A DNA stretch of 64,000 nucleotides from Haliclystus octoradiatus. Lineage: Eukaryota; Cnidaria; Staurozoa; Stauromedusae; Haliclystidae. The notes below the pieces were generated by a model. It did no database searches, was not told where the DNA came from, and saw only the letters and a program-made list of their open reading frames with translations. The position numbers and the translations under genes are program-made. The DNA is taken from positions 10,857,520 through 10,921,519 of the forward strand of contig OU744449.1 in NCBI GenBank assembly GCA_916610825.1, given 5' to 3'. This document shows, piece after piece, positions 45,219 through 56,800 of this stretch. The number at the start of each line of letters is the position of its first letter. Within the stretch, counting starts at the first letter, position 1.

Positions 45219-48200
45219 ATGGTTATCTTGAAGACAATCCCAAGAATCGTATCCCCTGAGCTGCTTCATGTTCTTGCTAGGATGGGACATGGAGATGAAA
45301 TTCTTTTAGCAGATGCGAATTTCCCAAGTGCTTCAATTGCAAAGAATGGACCTGAACTGGTGAGTTTGTTAATGGAGTTTTATATATTGTAAATTGTTCT
45401 GCATATATTCAAGTCATTATTCCAATATTTAAATCATATCATGTACTTAATTCACTGTATTTTTTATTTTAATTCAGTAGGCGCATAATTACTAACCTGC
45501 TCGCATACTCTCTGTAAATCCATCATTAAAATCGGAAACTTGGTAAAACAAGTATAGAGTCTGTCAGCACGAGGACAAAAGCGATGAGCCTTTTGTGTCA
45601 AAGCGGGTTCGTCTGGTCTGACGTCATGTCACATGTTTTAATATTTTGAACGCATGCGTACTATTTCAGAGCTATCTCAAAAGAGTTTAGCCTGCGCGCA
45701 GACCGAAATCTTTTTTTTTATGATTAGTAGGGTCTGCGTAATATCGACAGAAAGCTTGCGCTGGACTGAATTAGGGGGAGTGGCAGAAACGTGAGAAATC
45801 TATTGTTTGTCTATTGTTCATTAGCCAATCGCTAGCGAGTTCTCCAAAACTAGAACCAGAACATGATTGGTTGATAAATATAAGTTTTTGACGCAATCCT
45901 TTTCAAGTATGCTACACGCAAGCCGGATAATAAAACGTCGTTCTTCTTCGATAAAATCAATTTGCTTGTGTTCGTTTCAGTTTTGTACGAGGGAGACCTC
46001 AGACTTTTTTATTCAATACAGACTTTTTGTAATTATTTTTGTAGTAAAATGAACATAGTGTATTGACAAAAATGATTTGTTGTTAATTTGCCTTTCACGG
46101 AGGACGGGACATGCTATTTTACATGCAGCATATCGGCCAATAAAGACTTGATTTCAAGATACTGAAATTCATTTGGATTGTGTTTGTGTTCATCGTAAAA
46201 GCCAATTTGTCATGGGTAATATCGAAAGAACAAATTATTTTATTAGATATAGAACGATTTAATCTCTGGATCTTTTTCCCTGCGCCATGGCAATGGATTA
46301 AAAAAATATTTCTTTACGGAAGACTAATTCTCAACATCGTTTTATTACCGATGCCGATGTCAATTTTCGAGTTTCTTTGTCAAAAACAAATGCATTAAAA
46401 ACAACTTAGATCACTTCATATTAAACAGAAATAGTACTTTGTATTAAGTTAGTATGAATCATTTGAACGTGGTTATGAATCAACTCATCTTATTTCGTAA
46501 ATAATAAGTGTCAATTTTGATTGTGAAAAGTTTTGTTATTTACGAAAATCGGACTTGCAGAAATGCTGTTTGTGACGCCGTCTGTCGTTGAGCAACGCTG
46601 AGCAGCAGGAGTTAAAGTGTAGTGACGTTCCGCCACTCCCTCCAACTTCCGCCCAGCGCAAGCTTTCTGTCGATATTACGCAGACCCTACTAATCATAAA
46701 AAAAAATTGGGTCTGCGCGCAGGCTAAGAAGAGTTAGGACAACTATTGTTCTTGCAGCTGCGATCAGTGATTGGTCGAATCGTCTCACGTGATCATTTTC
46801 GGCCATTTTTGATCCAAACAATTGCGCGAACATTTAACAAAGTTAATCCTCGTGGTGATCTAGTGTCTTTTGACGCTATCGGTTCATCTGTTTTAATTTA
46901 ATTGTCACATAGAATAGAATTATAATGTTACTATTTTCGACTTTCAATGACTGGGTGTTGTGCTGTTGGATGCTCAAATTGTGGTGACAATGGGAATCAT
47001 GCAATGTACATTATTATTAATGGTAAGAAGGACAAGGAAAGACGTGCTGTTTGAATGGACTTTGCGACGCAAATATAAAATAAATATGTATTTCTGTAAT
47101 TGTTATATTAAACTATTTGAACATATCAAATTGAAAACGACTGACATCTGACTTATAGCCTATTTGCTTAATTAAAAGTACATTTTGAAAGTAAAGTCAT
47201 TTGGTATATTGGCAATGAATTGTTGAAATGGTTGTCTTCTTTTTTATTTGGTCGTACTCAGCAAGTATCAGTTGGGGATGCTATGTCTACTTTGTTACAT
47301 GTCAAAAGTGGAGTTCCTCAATGCTCTGTGGTTGGTCCTTTATTATAATTTATTTTATTCATCAATGACATCCACTGCTATGCTGCCTGGGGTATGGCTT
47401 GACAACCTCAGTCTGCCACCATGTCCCACTTCTTTGATTGAGGATGTTGAACCCTGACGATGTCGCCAACAGCAAGCCGAGGAAGGGATCATCTTGAATG
47501 TCTGTCAAAATATTGCTTGGCTTTTACCTTCAGTCAGCTTCTTACCTTCATGGCTTTCACCACTGCTTCTGCATGACCGTTTGCTTGCAGGTGGCAGGGC
47601 GATGACGAATCGTGTTTGGTATTCCATTCAAGTATTCCTGGAATCCCTTGCTTTGAAATGGGGGACTACCATCTGACCTGAGGCAATTTGGCAGGCCCAT
47701 CATATGTGACCATTTTAAATTGTTGTGAAGCAGAAAAGCATGTCCGAGCATGGGAGTCGAACCCACAATCTCTGAATAACCTTTGAGCTACGCGGTCATC
47801 TGATCTATTTTCACAACAATCGCAAGTCACTCTTGTTACGCCAGCTGTGAACTCAACTAGTTACACAGCACGCCGTTAGTTTTGCCGTGCCACATGAGTT
47901 GATTTGCCAAGTGTCTGGTGGAGACTTGCACTTTCCAACATCACCATCAAATAAATCCAATTAAAGGCCTACATTTTAATGTGAACATAAAAGTAGACCC
48001 AATCACATATTCCAAATTTTCTTTTGAAATACTAATAAAATCCTCAAATTTTCATTCAGTCACAGCCATATATTTTAAAAAAGACCTCTGACACGAAAAT
48101 TCAAAAATTGACAAGGAAGTTTCAGCAGTTAATTCAACGCTGATTCGTTGCCAGAACATCTTGATGTCGAATCTCATACATTGAAACTCAATAGCTTTCA

Positions 48201-51200
48201 CACATTTTCACGCCCGTTTTTAAATTGCCATAACAAGCTTTTGTATGTGTGTTAGCAGACTCTACCGTTTTACCAAGTTTCTAATTTACAGAGAGTCTGC
48301 GAGGAGGCTTCATGATTACGTACAGTTTGTATTTTAAAAACGACAGCTTTGTATGAAATAAAACCAAATGGAGGCTACAGCCTAGGCTAATTATGCAGAT
48401 TTGTTTCGATTGCATACCATTCATTTTCTGTTGTCCTTATATAATTTGTAAATCTGGCATCAAGTCATTTCACGCATAGGATGTATACTTTCATAGCCTT
48501 CTTTCAAAGATTTCACATTTTCAGTTAAAAACAATGCAGCTTCCGTAACATTTCATCATTTTAAATCAGTCTGACTGAAATACAGGTTTAGCGTTAAGGT
48601 TTAATCTTCAAACTTTCTTGTTGTAAAAGCTCCATAAACATAATTTTGACAATAATTTTTGATAATTGGTAGGCCGGTCTAGTGGTAGCTTCCTTCTTTT
48701 TCTTTTCTTTCTCTTAGTACGTTTGATCTCTGATGGATCTTGATCCAACAGAATATCTTCAATGATATCTTCTGTCTTTCAAGTCCTGAAATGGCTCTTG
48801 TGTAAGATCTACTTCATTTTCTTTTGTGAGAGCGTCTGCCCAGCTGCATTCACTTAGTACATAATGAAACTATTCTGGTTTGGCCACTCCACTGATTTCA
48901 CCCGTTCGAGCTTCTACAAACACGTTCATTCTGTTGCTGCTGCATCTAATGCAATGGAATACAATGTTCGGGTTTCTCTTCAAATGGATCAACTATAACT
49001 TTTCTCATTTTGGTCACCAGCAATGTGGCAATGAGTTCTGTCCTAGGAATTGTCCATCCTTTGATTGGCTTCACCAAAGGTTTTTCACAGACAAAGTGTA
49101 GCTGGATACTGCGGTCTTCAATTCCATAGTCCATCTTGAAAATGCAACACATATCAAACCCTTTTTGCACCTCTATCTGCAAAACAGTGTAATGCTGCGG
49201 GACTAATAGCTTCTTCTGGTTTGGTTGACCTGCTGGTAACTACCTTCAAATTTGGCTTCAGATCTTCTATCCTTTGTATTCACTCTACAGCCATGTCTTC
49301 AATCTACAAATACCCAATAGCAGCCCCTTCTACTCCCCAATAGCAGCCACTTCTACTCCCATCACTGATAAGTGTTTTACCATTTTCCACTCCCACATTG
49401 AAAATCAGCAACACATACTCTATAGCCCTTTCTTCCCACAAAGCATCCGTTCAAAGAACAGATTTGTTTCCATTCCTGTTAGGAGAATTACATGTGAAGA
49501 ACCATCACTTTCATTGTTTATTATGACTGACAGGGATTGTATAACTTCCAGGCTGTCGCGACTGCAGCACAATGTTGCAAGGTCTTCTGTTATCATGCCT
49601 TTGTCTGCATCAATCACTCTGCCACTGCTGTTCTTAAAAAAAATTTCATCCAGATTATATAATATCTGTTTATCTGGGGAGACAAACCATTTACAAGGAG
49701 GTTTCACTTGTTCTGCCAACCATATTTTCTCCTCCTTCACCATTGAATGTAGCTTCGTTCAAAGGAGTTCATCATGTTGATTTAGAGTTGCTTTAATAAT
49801 AAAAATATAACATGCACAAATCAGAATAGATATGTATTAATTGTAACAATTGAAAGATAAACATCATGTTCTGACTGCTTGTTCGTTTTATCGAATACCA
49901 AATAATTCCCTTCAACTTTGATTCCTAGATTTGACTATTATTTTGGTACGTTAGCCTGTGTAACCTGTATTTGATGCCATCAATTAGACATAACAAATTG
50001 GCCACTATAGACAGGTGGACATATGGCATACCAGCGCTATATACTATATGCATATCGCTGTGTATATGTAACAGTTAAAACAGGTTTGTACTGATAATTA
50101 TCAAGAGTGAAATTTAAAATATGTAACATTGGCACTGCGTCAACCGAAAGTCCAAAAGTCCATCAACTCGTAGTCGTGCAATCTATGATCAAAAGAATAT
50201 GAATGGGAATGATCGCGTGTTCTTGCAGATGGATTATAAATACAGGGAATACAGTATCAAAATAGGGTAGTTTGAACTACAGAAATAAAATGTTCAGAAA
50301 AACGAATTTTATTGTAGAGATCAAGCACAAAAATTGACTGCTGCTTAAATTGAGATACAACAACGCTGAACAGTGACCACAACTTAGGAAATGTATTGTC
50401 ATGCATTGGCAGTGTATCAAATCAAACGTTAACTATTTCTCAACACTAACAGTAACTGCCAATTTATCTCTGATATCACAAGGGTTGAACAATTACGGTT
50501 GATCGCAATGAGATTATAATGATTGCATGAAATAAGCAGTCGAGAAGCCTTGCTTACCGTAACAAATTAAATAATTAAAAATGTGAAGTTGAAAATTGAA
50601 AATTGAAATGTAAATTTATATATATAATACCATTTTTAAACTTGAATAAGATTGAAAGGTTTGAATATGTAACTCAATGTTGTATTAATATAATAACTTG
50701 AATAATCCAATCTTTCAATTTAAAATGATAATAGTGTCAATAATGACAACTTAAAAATCATTCTGAATACTTTATCGAGCTCACAACACAAGATACTTTT
50801 CCGCTAAAGTTGCGATACTGATCATAATGAGGATTGGCGCCTAGTTTGGAAGTCCCTTGATGGTAGGCTTACTGTGATTAGCAACTTGTGAAATACAATG
50901 ATATAATATAACTTTAGCAATATTATCATGATAATTAGCACTTATAGTATAAAGACAATTAACAGACAGTATTCTTAACATCTAATATAATACGTTGAAA
51001 GTTATCATTTTGATATCAATTGATTTGCATAAATTTTTATTTGTAGTAAAATGTTTCTATTTGTCTCATTAAGTGTCACAAGAGCATTTAAAACTGGTTG
51101 AGCACATTCTTTCTCCATAACCTTTCAAAAAGCTACTGCTTTGACTCAACAGTCTTTTACTGGACGTATTGAATAAACTTGAACAGCTTTCTAGTTCTGC

Positions 51201-52759
51201 AAGTATGAAACAATAATAAGTAACTGAACGATAAACGTGTACAAGTTATATTTGATTAGGCCTACTTTCAAAAGTCTCTCTCCTAGAGAAGCACTTGCAG
51301 TCTTAAGATATTACTTTACTTACTTTTTGTTCTGTTTTTTAACCAATTGATCTATTTTATTCAAATGATCAATTGGAATATAATATAATACAATACAGTA
51401 TTTATAACATATAAAGTGTGTATTTGATAAACACTAGGATTGAGTATCAATTCAAAGGTGTTGTTGTATCTCATTATCAGCCTGAAAGTTACAGCTGAGA
51501 GAGCGGGATAACATATCTGCCTTATAGATAATTACAATTAAGTAAAATCTTTTTTTTATATTACTATTAGTGTGACCTAGACTCTTAATAAATTGTCCAA
51601 TTGACTATGGGTTAACTGCAATAACACATGCATGAATCAATCACCTGAAGCATAGGTATCGTCGTCATTGGTTCCACTATTCGCTTCCTGTGCCACTGCT
51701 CCTCCAGTAGTCAATCCACAAGATAATTCATCGTCAGTCTGGTTTGTTTTACTTATTTGACTCCGTTGCGAATTGTATGTGAATGCAAGAGGCATTTATT
51801 TCTTCTGGTGTCTGTATTTTGTTGCATCGGGAAAAGCGCTGTCAACTTGTGCATTGATAGAACGAAAACCTTGTGCCATAGCCTTTTACTCATCAAGTAA
51901 ATCATTTAGCACTTGCAATATAAGGCAATTGCTTTTAAAATTAAACATAATAAAGACAGCTTTAGTAGTAAGTAGATTTATAGTCTTGGGCACTGTTAGG
52001 ATAAATGCGAACTATCTGTTTCTTCCCACTTGCTTATTCTAGGATGTTCCACTTTTCACATAATGTCCAAGAGGTGAGGAAGCTTGGAAATTATATAATT
52101 CAATTCCAACATGAACACTTGTCTGTAGAATGACACGTCAATTGTATCAGGCAAATGATAACAATCATTTTCGACTTTACATACCCACATGGTTAATTTT
52201 GAGAACAATTCCATTGTAGTATTTTGAACCTGAGCTGATCATTATCAAAGCAATTTTTTGTATAAGATGTCAAACTGTTTCTTAATTTGTTTATTTCATA
52301 ATTTATGGAATTAATATCCACAGACTCTGGACCTTTGAATTCCCCTCTTAAAATTTCTCAATCTTTCCCCTAAGTGTAATATGATACTGGTTTATATGGA
52401 TGATTACAGCTGAGATATATTGGTTAATAGCTGCTGTTTGTGTTTGTCAGGTGAGGGCAGATGGTCATGGTATCCCTTCTTTGTTGAGCGCAATATTGCA
52501 ATTGCTACCATTAGATGCGTATACACCTCGACCAGTAGCCCTTATGGATGTAACAGATCAGGACAAAGCAAAAGGGTTAAAGACACCCATTTGGGATGAA
52601 TATAAAAAACTTGTTAACGATGCCGAAGGGAAGACTATTGATGTTGAGATGATTGAACGGTTTGGTTTTTATGATCGTTCTAAAGAAGTTTTTGCAATTG
52701 TTGCAACAGGGGAGAGTGCTCTTTATGGCAATATAATTTTAAAGAAAGGTGTCTTATAA
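45219..52759 (+). CDS. FUOM: Fucose mutarotase
   Basis: Interconverts alpha and beta anomers of L-fucose, feeding the GDP-fucose salvage route; RbsD/FucU fold, cytosolic. Exon 1 is 45219-45359 (47 codons) and exon 2 is 52451-52759 (102 aa plus TAA), phase 0, donor GTGAGT and acceptor TGTCAG; 149 aa against about 154 in human. Clear family motifs: [77 protein letters not shown]. The predicted protein is complete. The intron is 7.1 kb and full of transposon debris, far larger than the coding sequence. The first exon lies about 400 bp right of the hAT element. AATAAA at 52931 probably ends the transcript. Confidence 0.95.
45688..46726. mobile_element. 1-kb foldback transposon with 9-bp target duplication (MULE-like)
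   Basis: Inverted termini of about 75 bp, starting TAGCCTGCGCGCAGACC and including TATGATTAGTAGGGTCTGCG and ATATCGACAGAAAGCTTGCG on both arms. The flanks AAAAGAGTT and AGAAGAGTT agree at 8 of 9 positions. The interior has no ORF I can recognise, so it is non-autonomous. A solo terminus of the same family occurs at 23544, and the short palindromic MITEs share the TAGCCTGC-GC(A)GAC start. Confidence 0.8.
46947..47078 (+). pseudogene. THAP-domain remnant with nonsense codon
   Basis: From ATG at 46947 the frame reads [17 protein letters not shown], then [16 protein letters not shown], and meets TGA at 47052-47054 followed by MDFATQI. This is the start of a THAP zinc-finger domain (M-x2-C-C-A-V-G-C-S-N ... 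D-x-E-R-R-x-x-W): the TGA sits exactly where the conserved Trp is expected, a TGG-to-TGA change. THAP domains occur in host proteins and in P-element-like transposases. No downstream transposase is visible. Confidence 0.7.
47223..47376 (+). pseudogene. Non-LTR retrotransposon RT fragment
   Basis: The frame [19 protein letters not shown], then [18 protein letters not shown], a stop, then FINDI matches the reverse-transcriptase segment S-G-V-P-Q-G-S-V-L-G-P-L-L-F ... I-N-D-I of jockey/CR1 elements, with one nonsense codon and substitutions. About 50 codons survive. Confidence 0.8.
47741..47797 (-). other. tRNA-like sequence lacking the anticodon arm
   Basis: On the minus strand: TAGCTCAAAGG (box A), a perfect box B GGGTTCGACTC with a pairing T stem, and acceptor-like ends GACCGCG/CTCGGAC (5 of 7 pairs). 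About 17 nt are missing where the anticodon arm should be. A tRNA-derived SINE or deleted pseudogene; not a working tRNA. Confidence 0.5.
48250..48312. mobile_element. Short foldback MITE fragment (MULE-like family)
   Basis: TTAGCAGACTCTACC ... TTTACAGAGAGTCTGCGAGG retains the family ends in inverted orientation, with worn termini. A similar worn copy lies at about 45487-45570. Confidence 0.5.
51637..51879 (-). CDS. Pair of small in-frame ORFs, unknown
   Basis: Minus strand: ATG at 51879 opens [16 protein letters not shown] ... KYRHQKK and stops at TAA. The next codon is ATG at 51795 in the same frame, reading [16 protein letters not shown] ... [10 protein letters not shown] to TGA at 51637. 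The composition of the second part resembles an acidic protein C-terminus. No splice sites explain the TAA. Either a decayed exon or chance. Confidence 0.2.
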
Positions 52760-53636
52760 AAATATATTAGCTGTAAAATGATCAGTATTCAAATGTAATC
52801 TTCTAATTAATCAACAATACCAAACAATACCAAAGATTAATTGTATTTTGTCAGTATCTAGCTCACTTGTATAAAATATGAATGATGCAGGATTAATATA
52901 GAAATAGATTCTAGTGCAAGATTATATACCAATAAATAAACAACTTTTCTTTCAATGAATATGATATTAACTTAATATTAACTTTACTGTTATTCTTAAA
53001 ACTTATCTTCACTCTTTTTTCATCTAACACATCTCCCTGTCACACCTCTCTACTCTCTTTACCTTTACAATTTAGAAACAATACAATGTACTATACAGTA
53101 CAACAATACTTTATCTTTACAAGACAATTATATAATAATACATCTAGCTGGTATTGCACATATTGAATATTTCAGACCTTCAATTGATTTCTAACCTAGA
53201 GCTTCTTCCAGGTTCTGTTGTTCAGTTTTTGTATTGTGTTTAGCATGCTTTCTTTTAGGTCTTTGATAGTGTTTCAAGTAGATTGTGACTGCCCTACGGT
53301 CAATGTCTATTTTATCTTACACAAAGCTGATTATCAAATGTCTCTAATAAAGCCTTGACCTTTAAATCATTGAATACCGGAATTGATCTTTTTCTGATTT
53401 AGTATGCTTTGTATTGTCCACTACAATGCAAAGATTACCTTTAAAGATAACTACTTCTCTGAATTTTTAATTTCTATTTTGTATGGAATACCAGAATTGT
53501 GTGTTTTACACAGAGGAACTGCATTTGATGTTTCTATTCAATATTTCATTCTATGGAGCTCCCAAATAGCAGCTGCCTGTGTGAATGCATTAAAAGATGC
53601 TGATTGCAATAATTGCACATTGTAAGATTACCTTTG
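52760..53636. other. Intergenic region between FUOM and the LTR element
   Basis: Contains the FUOM 3' UTR and two unexplained open frames: plus strand 53404-53625 (MLCIVHYNAKITFKDNYF ... DCNNCTL), which ends just before the LTR target site, and a minus-strand stretch near 53190-53310 reading VTIYLKHYQRPKRKHAKHN. Neither matches a family I know. Confidence 0.35.
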
Positions 53637-53809
53637 TGTGACGTAGTCACTTAATTAAAGTAATTATAAAGTGCCCACATACATGCTGGGTTTATTGTGT
53701 AATGTAAACAGTCTTAATATCTTGTAACTATATTGTAAAGTATGCTGAAATATAATCACTTCTATTCAGACAAAATGCAAGCGTGTTCTCTGTTTAGAAC
53801 GACACAACA
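53637..53809 (+). repeat. Left LTR (173 bp)
   Basis: Starts TGTGACGTAGTCAC and ends GACACAACA. Short for an LTR. Identical to the right LTR by eye. Confidence 0.95.
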
Positions 53810-53875
53810 AATTGGCGTCCCCGAGTGCAATTAATTATACAGTATATCATCACTCAATCATCAAATAATTGTATT

Positions 53876-56800
53876 ATGGATTTGAAAATCAAGTCGTTAA
53901 ATCTATCTGATCCAGAACGCACAGAAGCTTGGTTTACAGCATTTTCAGCCAAAGCTAGAACGAAGTCACTTAAAGATGACCCTACCAATCAACACTACCC
54001 TATTACGGATCTATTTCTATCACTATGTGGCGAAGAGGCCCTTATCAAATTAACAAGACTGGTTAGACCATTAAAATTGGCTAATATGCCTTATGTAGCT
54101 ATTGAAAAGAAAGCAATGGAATTGGTAGAGCCCAAACAACGCCTTATCATTGCCGAACGAACGAATTTTCTGGCGATAAAAAAAAGGCCGGACGAATCAG
54201 CGGACGAACTCCATATTCGCATCAATCATGCCGCGGATAAATGTGACTTTGACAAATTTAAAACTGAACAAGATCCAAATGAAGAAATGAAAAAGATGGT
54301 CTTCATAAACTCATTTGACGACAGTAAGCTTCGTAAAGACCTGATAGATTATATTCGTCTAACTCCAATTGCAACATACGAAGATCTTCGTGAACGTGTA
54401 CGGCAATATAGCCAAACAACAGCCTTTGTAAATCGAAATATCACAATACAACCAACACAACCTACCGAAATACCTCTCACTCAATATGCCGTACACAGCA
54501 CAAAGTCTGTCCAAGAAACGCAACGTGAATGTGGTAATTGTGGCTCACGTCATCCACCAAGACGATGCCCAGCATACGGAAAAAATTGTTCAGCATGTGG
54601 AATCAGAGGACATTTTAGTGCCGTTTGTCGTTCCGCTGGTAAGTCACAAAATCGTAATAACTCAATATCCAATTATTCAAATCGCACTAATTCAAATTCA
54701 AAACAAAACAATCACACCAATTATGCTATTGAATCTTCTCTCGAGCCGACAATAACATCGAATACAATGGAATCTAATAGTTATTATTTATTGAATATTG
54801 ATGAAAATAAACCAGAAGATATAAATAGTATGACCGAAATCATGGAAGATGTAAAATTGAATAATATTACTGTTCCTATGCAACATGACACGGGTGCATC
54901 ATGTACCATTATATCATCAGCCATATGGCAAAAACTTGGGAATCCTGATCTTTCTGCATCAACCAGAAAGCTACACTCGTACGACGACCGTGGACTTTCA
55001 TTGATAGGCGAACTGAACGCAACTGTTCAGCGCAATAATCAAACTAATTATATTACAATGCCTATTCAAGTTGTACAATCCGCACGCCCTTATGGCTTGC
55101 TAGGTAGAGATATTTTAAATACAAATAATGTTAATTATTCTTGTAGCAATTCTTCTGCAGATTTTCTACCTGTCATCAAGGATGTCGTGGCTACCATGAA
55201 ACTAAAACCAAACGCATCCCCAAAATTTTGTCATGCTCGCCCTGTGCCTTTACCATTACAAGATGCTGCTACCGCTGAACTAGAGCGCTTACAGTCCATG
55301 GGTGTCATCGAACCCATTGAGTCAGGTGGGACCGAAAACTCTTCCCCTATTGTTTGGGTCAAAAAACCCTCTGGAGGCTTACGAATGTGCGTTGATTTTA
55401 GCGTACACGTAAACGATAAAATTTTGAGCGATGCTTATCCGATTCCCAACTTAGAGGGGATTTTCAGCAAAATACACGGTGCAAAATTCTTTGCTAAAAT
55501 TGATCTAAAATCGGCCTATTGGCAAATTGCTATTGATAAGGCTGCGCAAGATATCTCTGTGATTAACACGCACAAGGGTCTGTTTCGAATCACGCGACTA
55601 CAAATGGGAATGAAAAACAGCGCTGCGATTTTTCAAAATGTCATTGAAACAGTTCTCAGCGGTCTGAAGGGAATCATTCCTTACCAAGATGACGTGCTAA
55701 TTTTCGGAAACACCCGCGATTCTTTGCAAAAACGTGTCAATGCTGTGATGGAGCGTTTCAACCAGCGACGTCTATCTGTTAACAAAGAAAAATGCGTGCA
55801 AGACGTGACAGAGATTTCGTTCTTAGGTTTTCGCATCTCGGCTGACGGTATCGGACCTGACCCCCGTCTTGTTGAAAAAGTTTTGTCTCTTGCACCTCCC
55901 AAAAACAAAAAGGAGGTAGCATCTTTTGTAGGGTTAGTCAATTTTTTTGGCAGACTGGTACCTAATTTTGCAGACAAAATTGCTCCTTTAAATGATCTTA
56001 GAAAACAAGACATAGATTTTGTTTGGACGAACGCTGCTCAATTAGCTTTCGACAACCTGAAAAAGGAGTTGGCCTCCACCCCTCTTGTGCAACCTTATTC
56101 TTTAAATAAAGCAGTTACCCTGACAACCGATGCATCTGGGACTGCTGTTGCCGGTATTTTAACACAAGACGGGCATCCTATTATTTACGTTTCTAAAACA
56201 TTAAGTCCCGCAGAACGAAAATATTCTGCCACTGAACGCGAAGGACTAGCTGTCGTATGGTGTGTGGAACGTCTACGTCAATTTTTATTGGGTCGCAAAT
56301 TTACAATCGTCTCCGACCATCAAGCCCTTTCTTACATTTTTGATACTAATAAATCAGTCCCTAAAACTGCATCCGCACGGATTTGTAGATGGGCAATCAA
56401 ATTGATGGCCTTCGATTTTGAACTAAAATATGAGCCTGGTGCAAACATCACCCATGCTGATGCTTTATCTCGTCTGACACACAGTACCATTACGCGGGAA
56501 GACGTAGTTGCTAGTGTCTCTATTGCTACTGACTCAGCATTTTTTGCACCAATTATTCCAAGTCAAATAATTGAGGCTTCCACCTCCAACGATCGTCTTG
56601 CACAAAGCATCATCAAACGCATTATTTCTGGTTCTTGGTCCGGACTTTCAGAGGCAGAAAAGGCCTTTGCACGTGTCAAAGATGAACTTACTGTTCACAA
56701 TAACATGATCTATTTTAAATCAGCCCCTTTTATTCCAATTGATTTGAGGTCTTCAGTACTAAAAAAGGCTCACAACACACATGCCGGCATTCATGCTACC

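Larger units (their letters stand above)
47557..49182 (-). pseudogene. BEL/Pao-type LTR retrotransposon remnant
   Basis: On the minus strand, 49182-48946 reads [15 protein letters not shown] then [19 protein letters not shown], the Pao RNase H-region motif (V-x-P-L-K-x-x-T-I-P-R-x-E-L). Further downstream, 47740-47557 reads [20 protein letters not shown], an integrase-like S-D-x-G-x-P-F segment. The order RNase H then integrase is as expected for this strand. Frames are broken in between and no LTRs are visible. The frame at 49420-49743 upstream may belong to it, but I cannot show that. Confidence 0.6.
45360..52450. other. FUOM intron, a transposon graveyard
   Basis: 7.1 kb containing, in order: a worn foldback MITE (about 45487-45570), the 1-kb foldback element, a THAP remnant, a LINE RT fragment, a tRNA-like sequence, BEL/Pao pieces, a small imperfect tandem repeat (49313-49362) and an open-frame pair on the minus strand at 51637-51879. 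From 49.8 to 51.6 kb I see only AT-rich sequence. Confidence 0.7.

Noticed and set aside
45692-46060. Possible ORF inside the 1-kb foldback element
   Set aside because: The open frames are short and show no transposase motif, so the element is called non-autonomous.
49274-49780. 168-aa plus-strand ORF
   Set aside because: Lies opposite retrotransposon-like minus-strand frames and is low in complexity; probably a shadow.
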